Origin: Welwitschia mirabilis
Lineage: Eukaryota; Gnetophyta; Gnetopsida; Welwitschiales
Assembly: GCA_051453625.1 (NCBI GenBank)
Contig: JBOZIK010000001.1
Coordinates: forward strand, 114,173,254 to 114,237,253
Direction: 5' to 3'
Length of the DNA: 64,000 bases
Of this stretch, positions 1-11,022 are shown one piece after another; position 1 is the first letter of the stretch; each line of letters begins with the position of its first letter. A program made the position numbers and the translations under genes. The notes beneath the pieces were generated by a model. That model saw only the letters and a program-made list of their open reading frames with translations. It ran no database searches and was not told the origin of the DNA.

Positions 1-2130
1 ACTATCTTAAGTTTTATTCAAATTGACTTTGGGTCATAAAGCTCTGTAGAACTATTATAATTCAAATCAATGTTGAGGTTATTCTGATCCTCATTAAGAG
101 TGGAAAAAGTATCATAGAAAATTTAACTATAAAGGAGATCATTCTTAACTCCAAGAAGAGCTATTTATTGCGAAATATTTAATTTTCTATGAGTTTTAAC
201 AATAGCCTCAAAAGATTTTTTTATGATAAATAAAATATTAGAGGAATAAATAATTCCTCCCAAACTAATATCTAAAGCTCAATAAATTTGTAATGGGTGT
301 TGTTAATACATATGACATAGAAATCATTTGCTAAAGCATGTTAATATGATTCTTAAAGATCTTTCCTAGATTATGGTATTTAATAACACTTCTTAAAAAT
401 GACTGATTAAGCTTTTGTGAAAAATGGCCTTTTGTTTTGATAAAAAGGCCCAATGCATACCTTCAAACATTGTGACTATGTTATTTAAAATATATTTATC
501 TTTAATAAACCCAATTTGGCTCATAATAAAAATCTTTTATTTATTTGAACTAGCTTTAGCTAAATTTTTTTTTAATTACATGTAATAGACTTATAGCATA
601 CTAGCTTTTGCTATTAGTTCTCTTACCTAAGGAGGAAGCTTCATTATGCTAGCAATGATAGTTTTACAAAAATAACATTTATTAAAAGCCTCCTTGTACA
701 CATTGTAAATAGTATCTTGTAAAATAGGTTAGGATTTCTTAAAAACATTTATAGGAAGTTGATTCATTCTTTGGAATTTATTATCTTTAAGGTCTTTCTT
801 TAATAAAAGATTGGTATCATAAAAAATAAAGCTCTTTAAAAAATTGATAGCTTAAAAACATTTATTAACCACATCTAGATTGATGGCTTCTTTGGTAAAG
901 GACTTAGAATAATGGTTATAAAAAAGTTGTGAAATATCTTCTTTGAAGTGATAAGATATTTATTAACCTAAACGATTTAGATAAATGGGAAAGAGTGCCT
1001 CCCTTTAAGAAAATGAAGGAATTATTTAGTAGGTTGATTATCCATTCAAAGCCATGCAGTCAAGATTGAAGATGATCTAGCTTCATAATGTTTCCTAAGA
1101 TGAAGCCCTACTTAGTGATTTGAAGATTTCCAAGATTGGATTCAATGCATTCACCTCTATCAATAATGTTTTGTAAAAAGGATATTCCCTTAGCAATAGT
1201 AGATTCATGGTCAGACATCTAAGAGTCTATCAACTTTCTTACATGTATAAAAAAATTTTTGTAAATGGTTGCAAGCATGGACCCATTAATTTATCTAACC
1301 ATACTCTCTAAGAGGTTTTGGTAAGAGTTCCTAGGTTTGCATTAATAAAATACACAACAAAATGCTACGAGGAAAGGTTGTGTTGAAAATGTAGAGAACA
1401 TTGAAAAAACAAGAGAAATAATAAAAGGAGTAAGATACAATAATAGGAGATCTATCAAAAAGAAGCTTAGTGTAAACCACCTTGATAGGAGCACCATTGG
1501 CTATTGAAAACAAGATAAACATATACATTAAGAGATAAAGTGTATCTACTTTAGAGGTAATATTGGAATTTCCATCCCTATCATCATTTCACACAAACTA
1601 CTTAGGAGTGATAGAAGGCAAGCAACTATTATTACACTCCAATATGTTAAATTTTCTCTTAAGTTGTAATTATAGAATAATCTTAATATTATTTAGATCT
1701 CCTCTCCTTCCTCTAACTTATAGCTTCTTAACCATAAGGAATTCACCTATAATATTCTAGGTAGCTATTGGTACATTGTGGCTTAACTAGTCCTTAAGAA
1801 AATATCTTTCATTTAAACTAAAAGGTACATAAATTAAAATAAAAGCTAAAATTTCATTAGCATAACAAACATGAATCTAATCTTAATGATGTAAGTTTTT
1901 AATGCCTAGATCAATGGTAAACTCTTTTTATTGGTTATGAAGGACTACTATGCCACCTCTTCCATTCACATGATCGAAGACTGACTTGCAACAAGCATAG
2001 ATATTAAGATCTTAAATTTTGACATTTTAAAGGAGAACTATATCTAAGATTTTATTGCATATATGACCTTGAACTCTATATCTTACTCATGGGTTTGAAA
2101 TCCTTCTAATATTCCAAAAGAAAAATTCAT
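1..2130 (-). pseudogene. L1-like LINE ORF2 remnant (endonuclease + reverse transcriptase), cut by window edge
   Basis: On the minus strand an endonuclease domain comes first. Around 1975-1931 it reads HVNGRGGIVVLHNQ, and around 1785-1725 it reads VPIAT-stop-NIIGEFLMVKKL, at the place where L1-type endonucleases carry their Gly-Asp-Phe-Asn catalytic motif; here the motif is mutated. The RT domain follows towards position 1. Around 750-690 a stretch resembles the ETFNxGYFPKT-like segment of plant LINE RTs. Around 523-473 the sequence SQIGFIKDKYILNNIV matches the 'QxGFxKxRxIxDNI' block. Domain order (EN then RT) is that of LINE ORF2. Stops and frameshifts are frequent, so the copy is dead. The catalytic RT block and 3' end lie beyond the left edge. 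Seen: the motifs. Known: domain order of plant L1 elements. Confidence 0.75.
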
Positions 2131-2411
2131 TAAAATAAGGCACGATGTATTTCTATAACTAAATCTTAAAATAATTCTAAAATTTAAAGTTGTTCATTAA
2201 ACATTAATGAGTATGTAACCTTTTAGTGAAAAGGTTGATACTATTTGCTATTAATCTTGATGTTTGTTAATCTTTAGTGAAATGACAATTAAGTAGCCAC
2301 AGCTCCATATTTAAATCTCTTCAAACCATGTAAAACAATTCTTATATATTATGATTAACATAGTGATTTTAAACTATGTAAAATGATTCTTATATATTAT
2401 GAATATGCTTG

Positions 2412-2642
2412 TTACGTATACAAATTTACCTTATAATCTTTAGGTATTACAGAATTGAGCAATTCAGTAAGTTGTTCAATGTCACGGCTACTTAATTGAT
2501 GAAGTACCTCAAACAATTTAAAATACTGGTGGTTGTTAAAAAACCTGTAGGTAAAAGGTTGCATAAAGCTCAGGAGAAGATGAATATGTTCCACTGTTTG
2601 TAGAGATTTGCTTCCATTCTTAGATGAGCTCATGACAACCAT
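2412..2642 (-). pseudogene. 76-codon open frame downstream of the LRR remnant, unidentified
   Basis: An ATG-started frame of 76 codons begins about 50 bp after the leucine-rich repeats of the neighbouring resistance-gene remnant, on the same strand. It contains a leucine-rich stretch, FKLFEVLHQLSSRDIEQL, followed by a TELLNSVIPKDYK-like tail. I do not recognise a family. It could be the C-terminal part of the same resistance gene, joined by an intron or frameshift, or chance. An open frame of this length in such AT-rich DNA is unusual but not decisive. Confidence 0.3.
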
Positions 2643-2689
2643 GAATATAAATAACTTTTAAAATTCTCGTATCTTTCTTCTGTTTCATC

Positions 2690-3126
2690 TATCTTCCATT
2701 TGTAGGTAAGGATCATCTACCAGACTCACTAGTTCTTTACATCCTTCTTATGTAAGTACCTCAAAGATGGCAATTTCTCAAAATCTTTGGGAAGATTTCT
2801 AAGTTCACTGCAATATTTTATCTCCAATGTTTCTAATGATGAAAGCTGCTATACATGTTATGGAAGATTCTTAAGCTTCGGGTAGGAAGACAACTTAAAG
2901 TTGTTTAATGAAGTTCTCTTAATCCTACTTTGGAAATACATAGAAATTTTAAATATGTTAAATTACCAAATTCTTCAGGCAATTCTATCAATTGAGGACC
3001 TTCGTTAAAACAAACCAATTTAGCTGTCTCAATTTTAAAAGTACTACCACGCATGGTAAGGACTTGTAGACGTGATAGAGAAGTAATGATTGAGGTTTCT
3101 TCAATCTTCCTACAGGGTCTCCATTG
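2690..3126 (-). pseudogene. Leucine-rich-repeat remnant of an NLR-type disease-resistance gene
   Basis: Reading the minus strand from 3120, one frame gives SLSRLQVLTMRGSTFKIE, then QLIELPEEFGNLTYLKFLCI. After a stop and a +1 frameshift (near 2900) it gives YPKLKNLP, then QLSSLETLEIKYCSELRNLP and KDFEKLPSLRYL. A further frameshift leads to GCKELVSLVDDPYLQMEDR. The LPxxFxxLxxLxxLxIxxCxxLxxLP spacing is that of plant NB-LRR (NLR) intracellular immune receptors. About four to six repeats are visible. No TIR, coiled-coil, NB-ARC or P-loop segment is seen in the flanking 3127-3591. The T-rich tract ending in a CAC near 3126 could be an intron 3' end. This is a fragment, not a working gene. It could instead be another plant intracellular LRR protein, but the 'IxxCxxLxxLP' form favours NLR. 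Confidence 0.75.
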
Positions 3127-3591
3127 TGAAAAAAAAAGTTAAAAATAAAGTTAAAAGATGTTTAATCACTAAATATGCGACCCATTACAAAAAAAAGTTA
3201 AAAGATGTTAATCATTAAATGTAGACGAAATCAATAAACGAGGGAGAGACTATATAACATTTCACCTCTTTCAAGTCGAAGATGCCGTTGCTATAGTGTT
3301 GGAAAGCCTTGAGGCCTTTAGATAGGATGACTCTAAAAGGTAGTTCTCTGTCTCATCTACATAACTATAATACAGTAATTCTGCAAATTTGTATTTGCAT
3401 CTTCATTTCAATTTCACAATATTGCTCATGCATTGCAAAGTATCTGCTGTTGAAAGAACAGGATATCGTATTATACAAGAGTTTCATTTGTTTTTGTTTC
3501 GACTTTGAAATTTTTATAATGAAATCTAGTATCTTATTTTCCCTACTTGCAGCAGTTGAAAGAATCCTAAGAAGAGAATGCATCATCTCCA
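3127..3591. other. Left flank of the TRIM element, no recognised gene
   Basis: Short frames on both strands overlap here without any recognisable family. A TTGCAG followed by CAGTTGAAAGAATCC near 3550 looks like an intron acceptor plus exon. With CATCCTAG-TAAGTAAC on the far side of the TRIM (near 4350) it hints that the TRIM may have landed in an exon. This is only a guess from splice-like signals. Confidence 0.2.
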
Positions 3592-3804
3592 TGATGCAAG
3601 AGCACCCACAAAGTGTCGTAGAGGGCGACAAAGTGTAGAGAGTCGCACGTGACGACAGAGTTGTTGAGCCATAAGAGATGGTAAAGTATTGGTGAATAAT
3701 CCCACATGGGTTGTGGGAAGAATGAAAGTGATAAATATAAGCAAGAGTGCCCTACCACTAAAGTGCCTTAGCATTTTGGGTTGGTTAGGGTACTAGCTGC
3801 ATCA
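3592..3804 (+). repeat. TRIM LTR copy 1
   Basis: 213 bp, TGATGCAAGAGC to AGCTGCATCA. It is followed at 3807-3817 by TGGTATCAGAG, the first 11 bases of the primer site, after which copy 2 begins at once. Confidence 0.85.
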
Positions 3805-3816
3805 GATGGTATCAGA

Positions 3817-4028
3817 GATGCAGGAGCACCCACAAAGCATCGTAGGAGGCGACAAAGTGTAGAGAGTCGCACATGACGACAGAGTTGTTGAGCCATAAGA
3901 GATGGCAAAGTGTTGATGAATAATTCCACATGGGTTGTGGGAAGAATGAAAGTGATAAATATAAGCAGGAGTGTCCTACCACTAAAGTGCCTTGGCATTT
4001 TGGGTTGGATGGGGTACTGGATGCATCA
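3817..4028 (+). repeat. TRIM LTR copy 2
   Basis: About 212 bp, fused at its 5' end directly to the truncated primer site of copy 1 (the leading TG is merged into that site). It ends GGATGCATCA and is followed by an intact primer site. Confidence 0.82.
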
Positions 4029-4030
4029 GA

Positions 4031-4042
4031 TGGTATCAGAGC
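4031..4042 (+). promoter_or_regulatory. tRNA-Met primer-binding site of the TRIM
   Basis: TGGTATCAGAGC, a perfect complement to the 3' end of plant initiator tRNA-Met, two bases after the LTR end. It fixes the element as plus-strand. Confidence 0.9.
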
Positions 4043-4099
4043 CAAAAGATTGCTGGCATGTGGAGCTCAAGGGTGAGCTCAAGTCTAAGATGGGTTGGT

Positions 4100-4311
4100 T
4101 GATGCAGGAGCATCCATAAAGAGTTGCAGGAGGCAACAAAGTGTAAAGAGTCACAGGAGGTGACAAAGTTGTTAAGCCATAGGAGATGGCTAGTAATGGT
4201 GAATAATCCCACATGGATTGGGGAAAGAATGGAAGTGATAAATATAAGCAAGAGTGTCCTACCACTAAAGTGACTTGCCATTTTGGGTTGGATGGGGTAC
4301 TAGCTGCATCA
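4100..4311 (+). repeat. TRIM LTR copy 3
   Basis: 212 bp, TGATGCAGGAGC to AGCTGCATCA. It is preceded by a short purine-rich AAGATGGG stretch that may be the polypurine tract. Confidence 0.85.
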
Positions 4312-7300
4312 ACGGATCTCTAGAGAATGAGAGTTGTGGGCTCTTTTGCCTTCATCCTAGTAAGTAACATTCATATTGCAGGTATTAATTTAATAAAAGA
4401 ATTTGGTCAATTTCACTGAAAAGAGAGTATCTGTAGGATGGAAAAGACAGACATTGGCAGCTATGACTAAAGTGACTAGACAGTCTTCTATTAGAGATAT
4501 GTGGAGACGTTGGTGTCTTAAGGCGCCAAGAGGCAGGGGAATGATCTGTAAGAGTTGCTGGGGCGCAACATGGACAGCTATGTCTGGGTGATTGAACTTC
4601 ACTAATAATAGTTTAATTAATTTTAAAAGTTTTACAATCAAAATAAATGATACCATCTAATTCTAGCTTACTGAATGTAAAAGTGCTTAAAAAAGCATTA
4701 TGATCTCAGTGTTATCATTAAACCAAGCACTTTTGCTATTATATAAGTTTTCTTCTTTTGTAAATACTATCTCAATTATAAATGTTTCTTATACTTTGTC
4801 GTGTCTTAGAATGTGTAAAACAAGATTATTTCATCATCTAATATCTTTTCACAAATGCTTATAATATTTTGGGGTAAAGAAAAGCTTCTTCTATAAATAC
4901 AAAGCTTTAATTACACGTCCTCATCTTTGTAAAACCATTACAGCCCTCCTTTTTCACTTTGCTCTCCATTAAAAGAAAAACTTTAAGAATCTTCCTACAA
5001 GTAAAACAAAAAAAAGAGTAGACAATAGGTTCTCCGTTGGTGACCCATCAATTTAAAAAATGACTCTTTCTTATGTGGGTGATATTTTATATTTCACACA
5101 ATATTGTACCACTTTTTAATTCCATTCCACTATTAATGCTTTAAACAAATTTAATCTATCTCCTCTATAGTCTTAGTATAGTTGCAAAGGAAACTTAGTG
5201 ACTCATTCTAGAGATGGACAAACATGTAAAATTATTGTTTACTACTCTTTATGTAAAGATGTCTTTGAACATATTTTCAAGGATTGTGCATTTTGCTTTA
5301 TTTTATTCAAATTGTCAATAATGTCATAAAGGTATCCTTATGCAACTTCAAAACCTTTTTACGTCAAAAAATATTGATGTTATTTTGCATAGTACTACAC
5401 ACCTAATTTTATCTCATTAAGCTTAAAGCTCCTCCCATGGTGGTTAAAGTTTTATCTATTAGAGTCTTTTACATGTGAACTATGATTCTGATTACTCAAA
5501 CATCGAAATTCAATTTTTGTGTTGATGATCTTAAGCATGACCTATTTAATGCTATGTGAAACTTTCATATCTTCCTCTCACTTTTTTAATTAGTAAAGAA
5601 TGATATCATTTTAAAGGTTAGTGATATTATTTACCATATTTCTCCTTTGATGATAATAAATACTTCATAGAAGTTAAGATTTTAATGTTAAATAATTCTT
5701 TAACTTTACAAGCTAGTGCATACGTTTTCAACCAAAAGATCAAAAACTTTAATTTACCTCATTCTTGTAGCCACTATTAATGAAAAGAATACCATATTTC
5801 TATTTATTAGTTTCTATCTTATAAAATAAAATTAGATGACAGAGTTATAAAGTACTTAATTTTCACATAAGTTTTCAAACTCCATAGCTCATCTTTATCT
5901 TCAAAGAATCCACTACCACTACTATACCTTAACTCCTTCTACCTTAGTTCATACTATGACCTTAATTCATGCTATGACCTTAGTTCATACTATGACCTTA
6001 GATGATACCATTTAAATGATGGATTTGTGCTAGTTAAAAACAAGTGTGTGAAATTGTATTTTATTCATGTTTAAGTGTTAGCAACTTATAGTATCTCATA
6101 TTTTAATTATTATATACAACATATGAATCCTTTTTAAGGTCTCTTCAGTACCCTAGAAATTCACTTCTTATATTGCAAATAGTCATGTTCATACAAATAA
6201 AACCATAGTTATTGATTTATCAAGAATTCAATTATTATGAAATGTTTGAGATCTACTAAATAGGCTATAGCATAATAGATTTAGTGATTTTCTCTCTGGA
6301 ATAAGTACCCATTTTAATTTCATGCTACTTTAAGGACTTAGGATTTCTCTTATAGGGGTTTTTTTTCCCAATAAAGTCTTTTCTTCCCTACTCCATTGCC
6401 TTACTCACAAATCATGATGAAGTTGTAGGTGGTATGCCATTTCTTGTTATCATCTTTATAGAAATATAAAGTACCTTAATCTAGTATAGAATCTAATTAT
6501 AGAAGTGTGTAAGACATGTTATCCTCTTTTAGTATTTGCTCTCTCTATTATTCTAATAATTAACATGACCATTATTACTTATGATAAGAACATTTTACTG
6601 TTCTTACTTTATTTCATTAGATTAGTGAGGTCGATTTTAATAATTTAGAATTTAATGATAAATTGAAGGAATTCTATCTTTCTTAATTAGCTCATGGTTA
6701 ACAAAAAATTTTATTTAATTAATAGGAATGGTCATAATTCTTATCATTTTTTTACTGAGTATACTTAATAAAAACTGCTACATGAGAGAGGCTTAAATTT
6801 TTAGTTAACTTTACATGTTTTATTTTCTAGTCTTTTCTTTTTTGATATTTTAATGGACACATCTTATCATTTGTTTTATCTACATGTTAGTTGCTTCTCT
6901 TCCTTAATCATAGAGGATATTATTCATAATATATGGAATACAAAGTTGAGACCCCAAGGTTATATTGACTTAATTACTTAGTAACCTCATGCTATGTGTT
7001 AAGTGCATAATTTTGCAAGAAAATTTGATAAAAAGATGGCTTCTTAAGAAAAATTGAAGCATTCACAACTACATCAAATAATTATAGATTTTTCTTTATA
7101 AACTACTTATCAATTTTTTATGGCTCTCTTCATGTTCAATTATATCTTTTTCATAGTAGAAATTTTATAAAGAAAAGAGTGATTTGGATCAACTGGAAAA
7201 TGAATTAAATTAGAATTTAGGATGAAATGTGGACTAAATTTATCAAATGCATAAAACATGATTAACCTTGATAAGGTTAGATCACCTTACCTTTAAAGAA

Positions 7301-7489
7301 TCTTTAATAACTAATCATGTTCAACTACTATTTTGTCTCAAATATGATCTTTGATGATTATTCCTAGTCTAACATAATGAAGTTATCTCATTTTAAGGAG
7401 GCTATGTGATCATAAATCCATTTGGTTTCTTTTGTAATGTCTTTTATGTTGGATTGATACATCATAATTAATGAACTAAAATAAAAAAT
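4312..7489. repeat. Gene-free AT-rich stretch with an 18 bp tandem repeat at 5941-6002
   Basis: At 4312-4600 the DNA is richer in GC and CpG than its surroundings and has a 62-codon plus-strand frame, but I recognise no product. From 4600 to 6500 nothing is identifiable. At 5941-6002 the unit ACCTTAGTTCATACTATG is repeated three times plus a partial fourth. 6500-7490 is probably the decayed upstream (endonuclease) part of the LINE that follows, but I cannot assign motifs there. Confidence 0.5.
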
Positions 7490-8100
7490 CTTATTTTTCT
7501 ATGAAGAATGATAAGATAGTAGGATATGATGGTTTTCCAGTTGAATTCTTTAGAGATCATTGGGATTATTTTAGATATGACATTTTTTATATTATTTCTA
7601 AAGTAATAAGAATTACTTATTTAAGATAAATGTCAAACTAAGGAATCATATTATTACTCCCTCGATTAGAATATTTCTTACAAATTGGTAAGTAATGTCC
7701 TATTAATCTACTAAATGTTACTTATAAAATACATGCTAAATTATTAGCTTTATAGTTTAAAGCATATTGTTTAAGACATTATTATTGAAAAATATATTTT
7801 AGGTAATGTAGTTATCTCTTAAGAGAACCTTTGATGTAAAACAAAACAAAAATAAAAATTAAGATTTACTTATTATTAAGATTGATTATACTCAGGATTT
7901 TGACAAATCCAACGGAACTTTATTCTACACATTATGCAAAAATAAGGGTTTGACTAACACTTTCTTTAAATGATTCAATGGTTATTTTAGAACCATAATC
8001 CTTGAATTACTACATAATATGGGGTTCATTACCTTTTTCAATTCAATGCTTTATTATTATGGCCATCCTCTAGTAGTGGATTTCTATAACCCCATAGTAG
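7490..8100 (+). pseudogene. L1-like LINE reverse transcriptase remnant
   Basis: Three RT blocks appear in order. IVGYDGFPVEFFRDHW (about 7516-7565) matches the 'PGxDGxxxxFxKxxW' start of plant LINE RT. After a frameshift, PINLLNVTYKIHAKLLAL (about 7699-7752) matches 'PISLxNxxYKIxxKxLAxR'. Then IDYTQDFDKSNGTLFYTL and KNKGLTNTFFK (about 7881-7975) match the 'DxxKAFDxxxxxxL' catalytic region. The first catalytic Asp is retained. The second catalytic block (xADD) is not visible downstream. There are many stops and no open frame longer than a few dozen codons. It is an old, dead copy on the strand opposite to the LINE at the left edge. Confidence 0.7.
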
Positions 8101-9149
8101 AGTTTTGCTTTATTTATAATTATTTTTAACATAGTAAGTAGTGCTTGTAGCTATTCTCTATTTCTCTAGTTAGATGCTTTTAAATAGCTTTATCTATACT
8201 AATTTTTTACCTTATTTATCTCATTTTTGACATAGGGTGATTTTTCTCATTATTGACTTATCGTTGTAATGACTATCTAATGATGATTTATTATTTTATA
8301 ATTCTAATAAAAACCCAACAAGAAAGTATTTTCTACACATCACTTTCAATTAGTACATTATCATGCTACATTATCTTGATACATCATTCATGTAATCTTA
8401 GAATATCATATTGGAATTCAAGACTTGTCTAGCTTAGTAGAGGCCCAAAACTAATAGAGATTATTCCTACTTTAGATTAGGACACATGATGCTACTTTTG
8501 ATGGCCCTTTTAGTAGTTATGAAATTAAAATCATCATTAGCATGTCATTCTATCCATAGCCCAATAATAACTAGTTTTTTATACTTCTGATAATCATTTA
8601 TGGAAGTTTATATTCATGGGAGTTATAACCTTCTCAACCTCTTAATCATCCTACATACTCACTAAATTCATCTATTTATCCTTCCTCTTGTAAACATTCG
8701 ATTGACTTTTTGGCTAGTAGCATCATATGTTATATTTTATTATTTATAGTACACTAAACTATTCATAATAGAAGGATGCTCTTCTTTTATGATTTCTTGC
8801 ATAAGGATTCCTTCTTGAAATGTATGAATTGAAATTAGATATGTTGTTGATTTTATTCCTTGAAAGGATCCCCTATTGAATAGTTACATCAGAAGTTCAC
8901 CTTTGCTCATTGATGTTTGTTATGTATCATTGAATACCTTATGACAAAAACATTACTATCTTTTCTGAAATTGCATTTTAGAATTACTACATATTATAGG
9001 GATATATGAATTTTCTATATTGAACTATTATTTTTTAAGCTTACAACATTTAGGCTATTAAAGATAGTTTTACTAATTTATACATATTCATAAACTCTTA
9101 TTGGTGCTGATGCTAAGAAAAGTAGTAGTTTGCATAACCTACTTGTAAT
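8101..9149. other. AT-rich stretch, nothing recognised
   Basis: No family, terminal repeat or RNA gene could be seen. It probably belongs to the upstream part of the Athila-like element that follows. Confidence 0.4.
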
Positions 9150-10922
9150 TTTTGGATTATTTAAATTTAGTGTCATCCTCCATTTGAAGGTCTATATATT
9201 TACCTTAAATACTTTACTATTAGAATGTTATACTATCGTAATAAGGTTTTATAGGATTTATGATTGTCTATCCTTAATTATTGAATCTATAGCTTGAAAA
9301 GGAAATTACCCTTATTTTAAATTTTTTTCTATTTTTATTTTATTTGATGAATTAATGATTCTAATAAAACTCGAAAATCATATAAATGATACACCCTATA
9401 TGATTTTGTAATTAGAATACTTAAGGATATTTACATTACTAGGTATTTTATGCACAAATATAAGTAAGAATAAAGATTTGTATAAGAGAACCTCATTAGT
9501 GGATTCTATTTTTTTTTTGTAAGTCATATATAAATCTAAGCTCATGAAAATCAAAATATTTTAAATAAGAGTAATAGTTGTTTTGTATAAAAAAAACTAT
9601 CATTTACTAAATCTCATTGTTAACATGTAAAAATTAACATTATGATTAAGTTAAATGATTAATTAATTTTAGTATAATATATTGATATAAAAAATTTATC
9701 ATAAAAACATGTATCCTATTGGTTTTTAATAATAATTATGGACTTATCAATTTTTCATGACATTTTTAGGGTAATCATTACATTTTAAATACCTCTACAA
9801 CATATGAAGATAATCCAACCTAGAACATTGGTGCTATCAACTAGGACTACTAGTGCTACTGGTTTATGACGATAGATTACTTTCATTTTTTAATTTCTAA
9901 AATGTCATAACAAATCTAGTCATTTAAAGTTAGGGACTTGATCAATTTTTACCTTTGTAAATTTTTTTCATCTTTAATGACAAGCGGTGATGACGATGGC
10001 AACTTACAACAATGACATTTGATAGGGCAGAGCAGAATGATTGTATAGATAAATTTCGATCATAGTAGTTGGTAAAAGCATTAACATGTAAGATTCAAGT
10101 GTTGATTTTATTATAATAATATCTACATAATGAAAAAAATTACAAGTCATTCTACTTAATATCATCCTTATGTAATTACTCATCTATTGCTATAAGCCAA
10201 GATTTTATGACCACCCACACTCATGCCTGCATACAAAAGGGAATTAAGTCCTTTATTATATCATATTTCATTTTCGTAAAATCATATAACCTTTGGTGTG
10301 TAAAGGTGCAATGGCCTTTTAAGTACTTCTTTAGGAAGTAAGTTTGTTTTTAAGGAGATTGAGGAGTTATTTCTCTTCCTTAATCTTTGATGTCATGTAT
10401 ATTTTTCTAATTTAATACTATGAATTAATTTATTTTAATTATTAGTATTAATTTAGTTTGTACTAGGAATGCTTAATAAATAACACACTTTTAAGTTTTT
10501 CTTTGGTTAACTAGGTAAATTTGATTAATTTAATTGATTGATAGTTTTAGTAATTTCATAACTCTTACACACAATTACTTCATACTTTCCATTTTTATCA
10601 TCAAGCTATGGAACTAATAATAATCATATTCACCAATACTCAATTGATAAATGAGATTATGTCATCATGACTATAGCCTTTACACTTGATGTTCTAAAGT
10701 TTATTTCAAATTAGTTCTGCGTTTGGTTAAGTTAGGATTTAGAGGATGATAAATCAGTGATTTCTTATAGCTTGCTTGCTTCCTGCATTTCCTATAAAGT
10801 TTTATAACATTTCTTATCTAACTTTCTAAGCCTTCTAAGTTTAAGGATCTTGATATCACTACCTTACCTATTGAACATTGAAGGTGATGATAAAATTAGA
10901 AAATCATTTATTCATATTAGAT
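9150..10922 (+). repeat. ~1.75 kb duplicated segment, copy A
   Basis: This segment and the one starting right after the next gap are alignable along their whole length at roughly 90% identity by eye (for example the shared GTGTCATCCTCCATTTGAAG near the start, TTTGGTAGGGCAGAG in the middle and CACTACCTTACCTATTGAAC at the end). The last ~95 bp encode the same start of an Athila-type protease region seen in copy B (FKDLDITTLPIEH). It is part of a Ty3 element, upstream of protease, not an LTR, because protease coding follows directly. Confidence 0.7.
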
Positions 10923-11022
10923 NNNNNNNNNNNNNNNNNNNNNNNNNNNNNNNNNNNNNNNNNNNNNNNNNNNNNNNNNNNNNNNNNNNNNNNNNNNNNN
11001 NNNNNNNNNNNNNNNNNNNNNN
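10923..11022. other. Assembly gap, 100 N, between homologous copies
   Basis: Placeholder gap. The sequence before it ends, and the sequence after it begins, inside the same ~1.75 kb unit. Confidence 0.95.

Larger units (their letters stand above)
3592..4311 (+). mobile_element. TRIM retrotransposon with three LTR copies
   Basis: Terminal-repeat retrotransposon in miniature: it codes for nothing and would depend on enzymes of other LTR elements. Three direct copies of a ~212 bp LTR begin TGATGCA and end TGCATCA. The second and third are separated by a ~71 bp internal stretch that starts with TGGTATCAGAGC, the classic primer site for initiator tRNA-Met. The first and second are separated by only the start of that primer site. 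Each LTR holds a CCCACATGGG-like block of the kind common in plant TRIM/SMART elements and a GATAAATATAAG box that could be its TATA element. GC and CpG content is clearly higher than around it, so it is younger than the neighbours. A target duplication is not clear. Several short minus-strand frames here are repeats of one LTR frame, not genes. Confidence 0.85.

Noticed and set aside
3567-4281. Family of similar ~65-80 codon minus-strand frames
   Set aside because: They repeat because the TRIM LTR is present three times; the TRIM is non-coding and on the plus strand.
3592-4311. CRISPR-like direct repeats
   Set aside because: The repeats are 212 bp LTRs with a primer-binding site, in a plant nuclear genome.
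4403-4591. 62-codon GC-richer frame to the right of the TRIM as a gene
   Set aside because: No family similarity, open frames on both strands, and no supporting flanking structure; left as possible exon remnant only.
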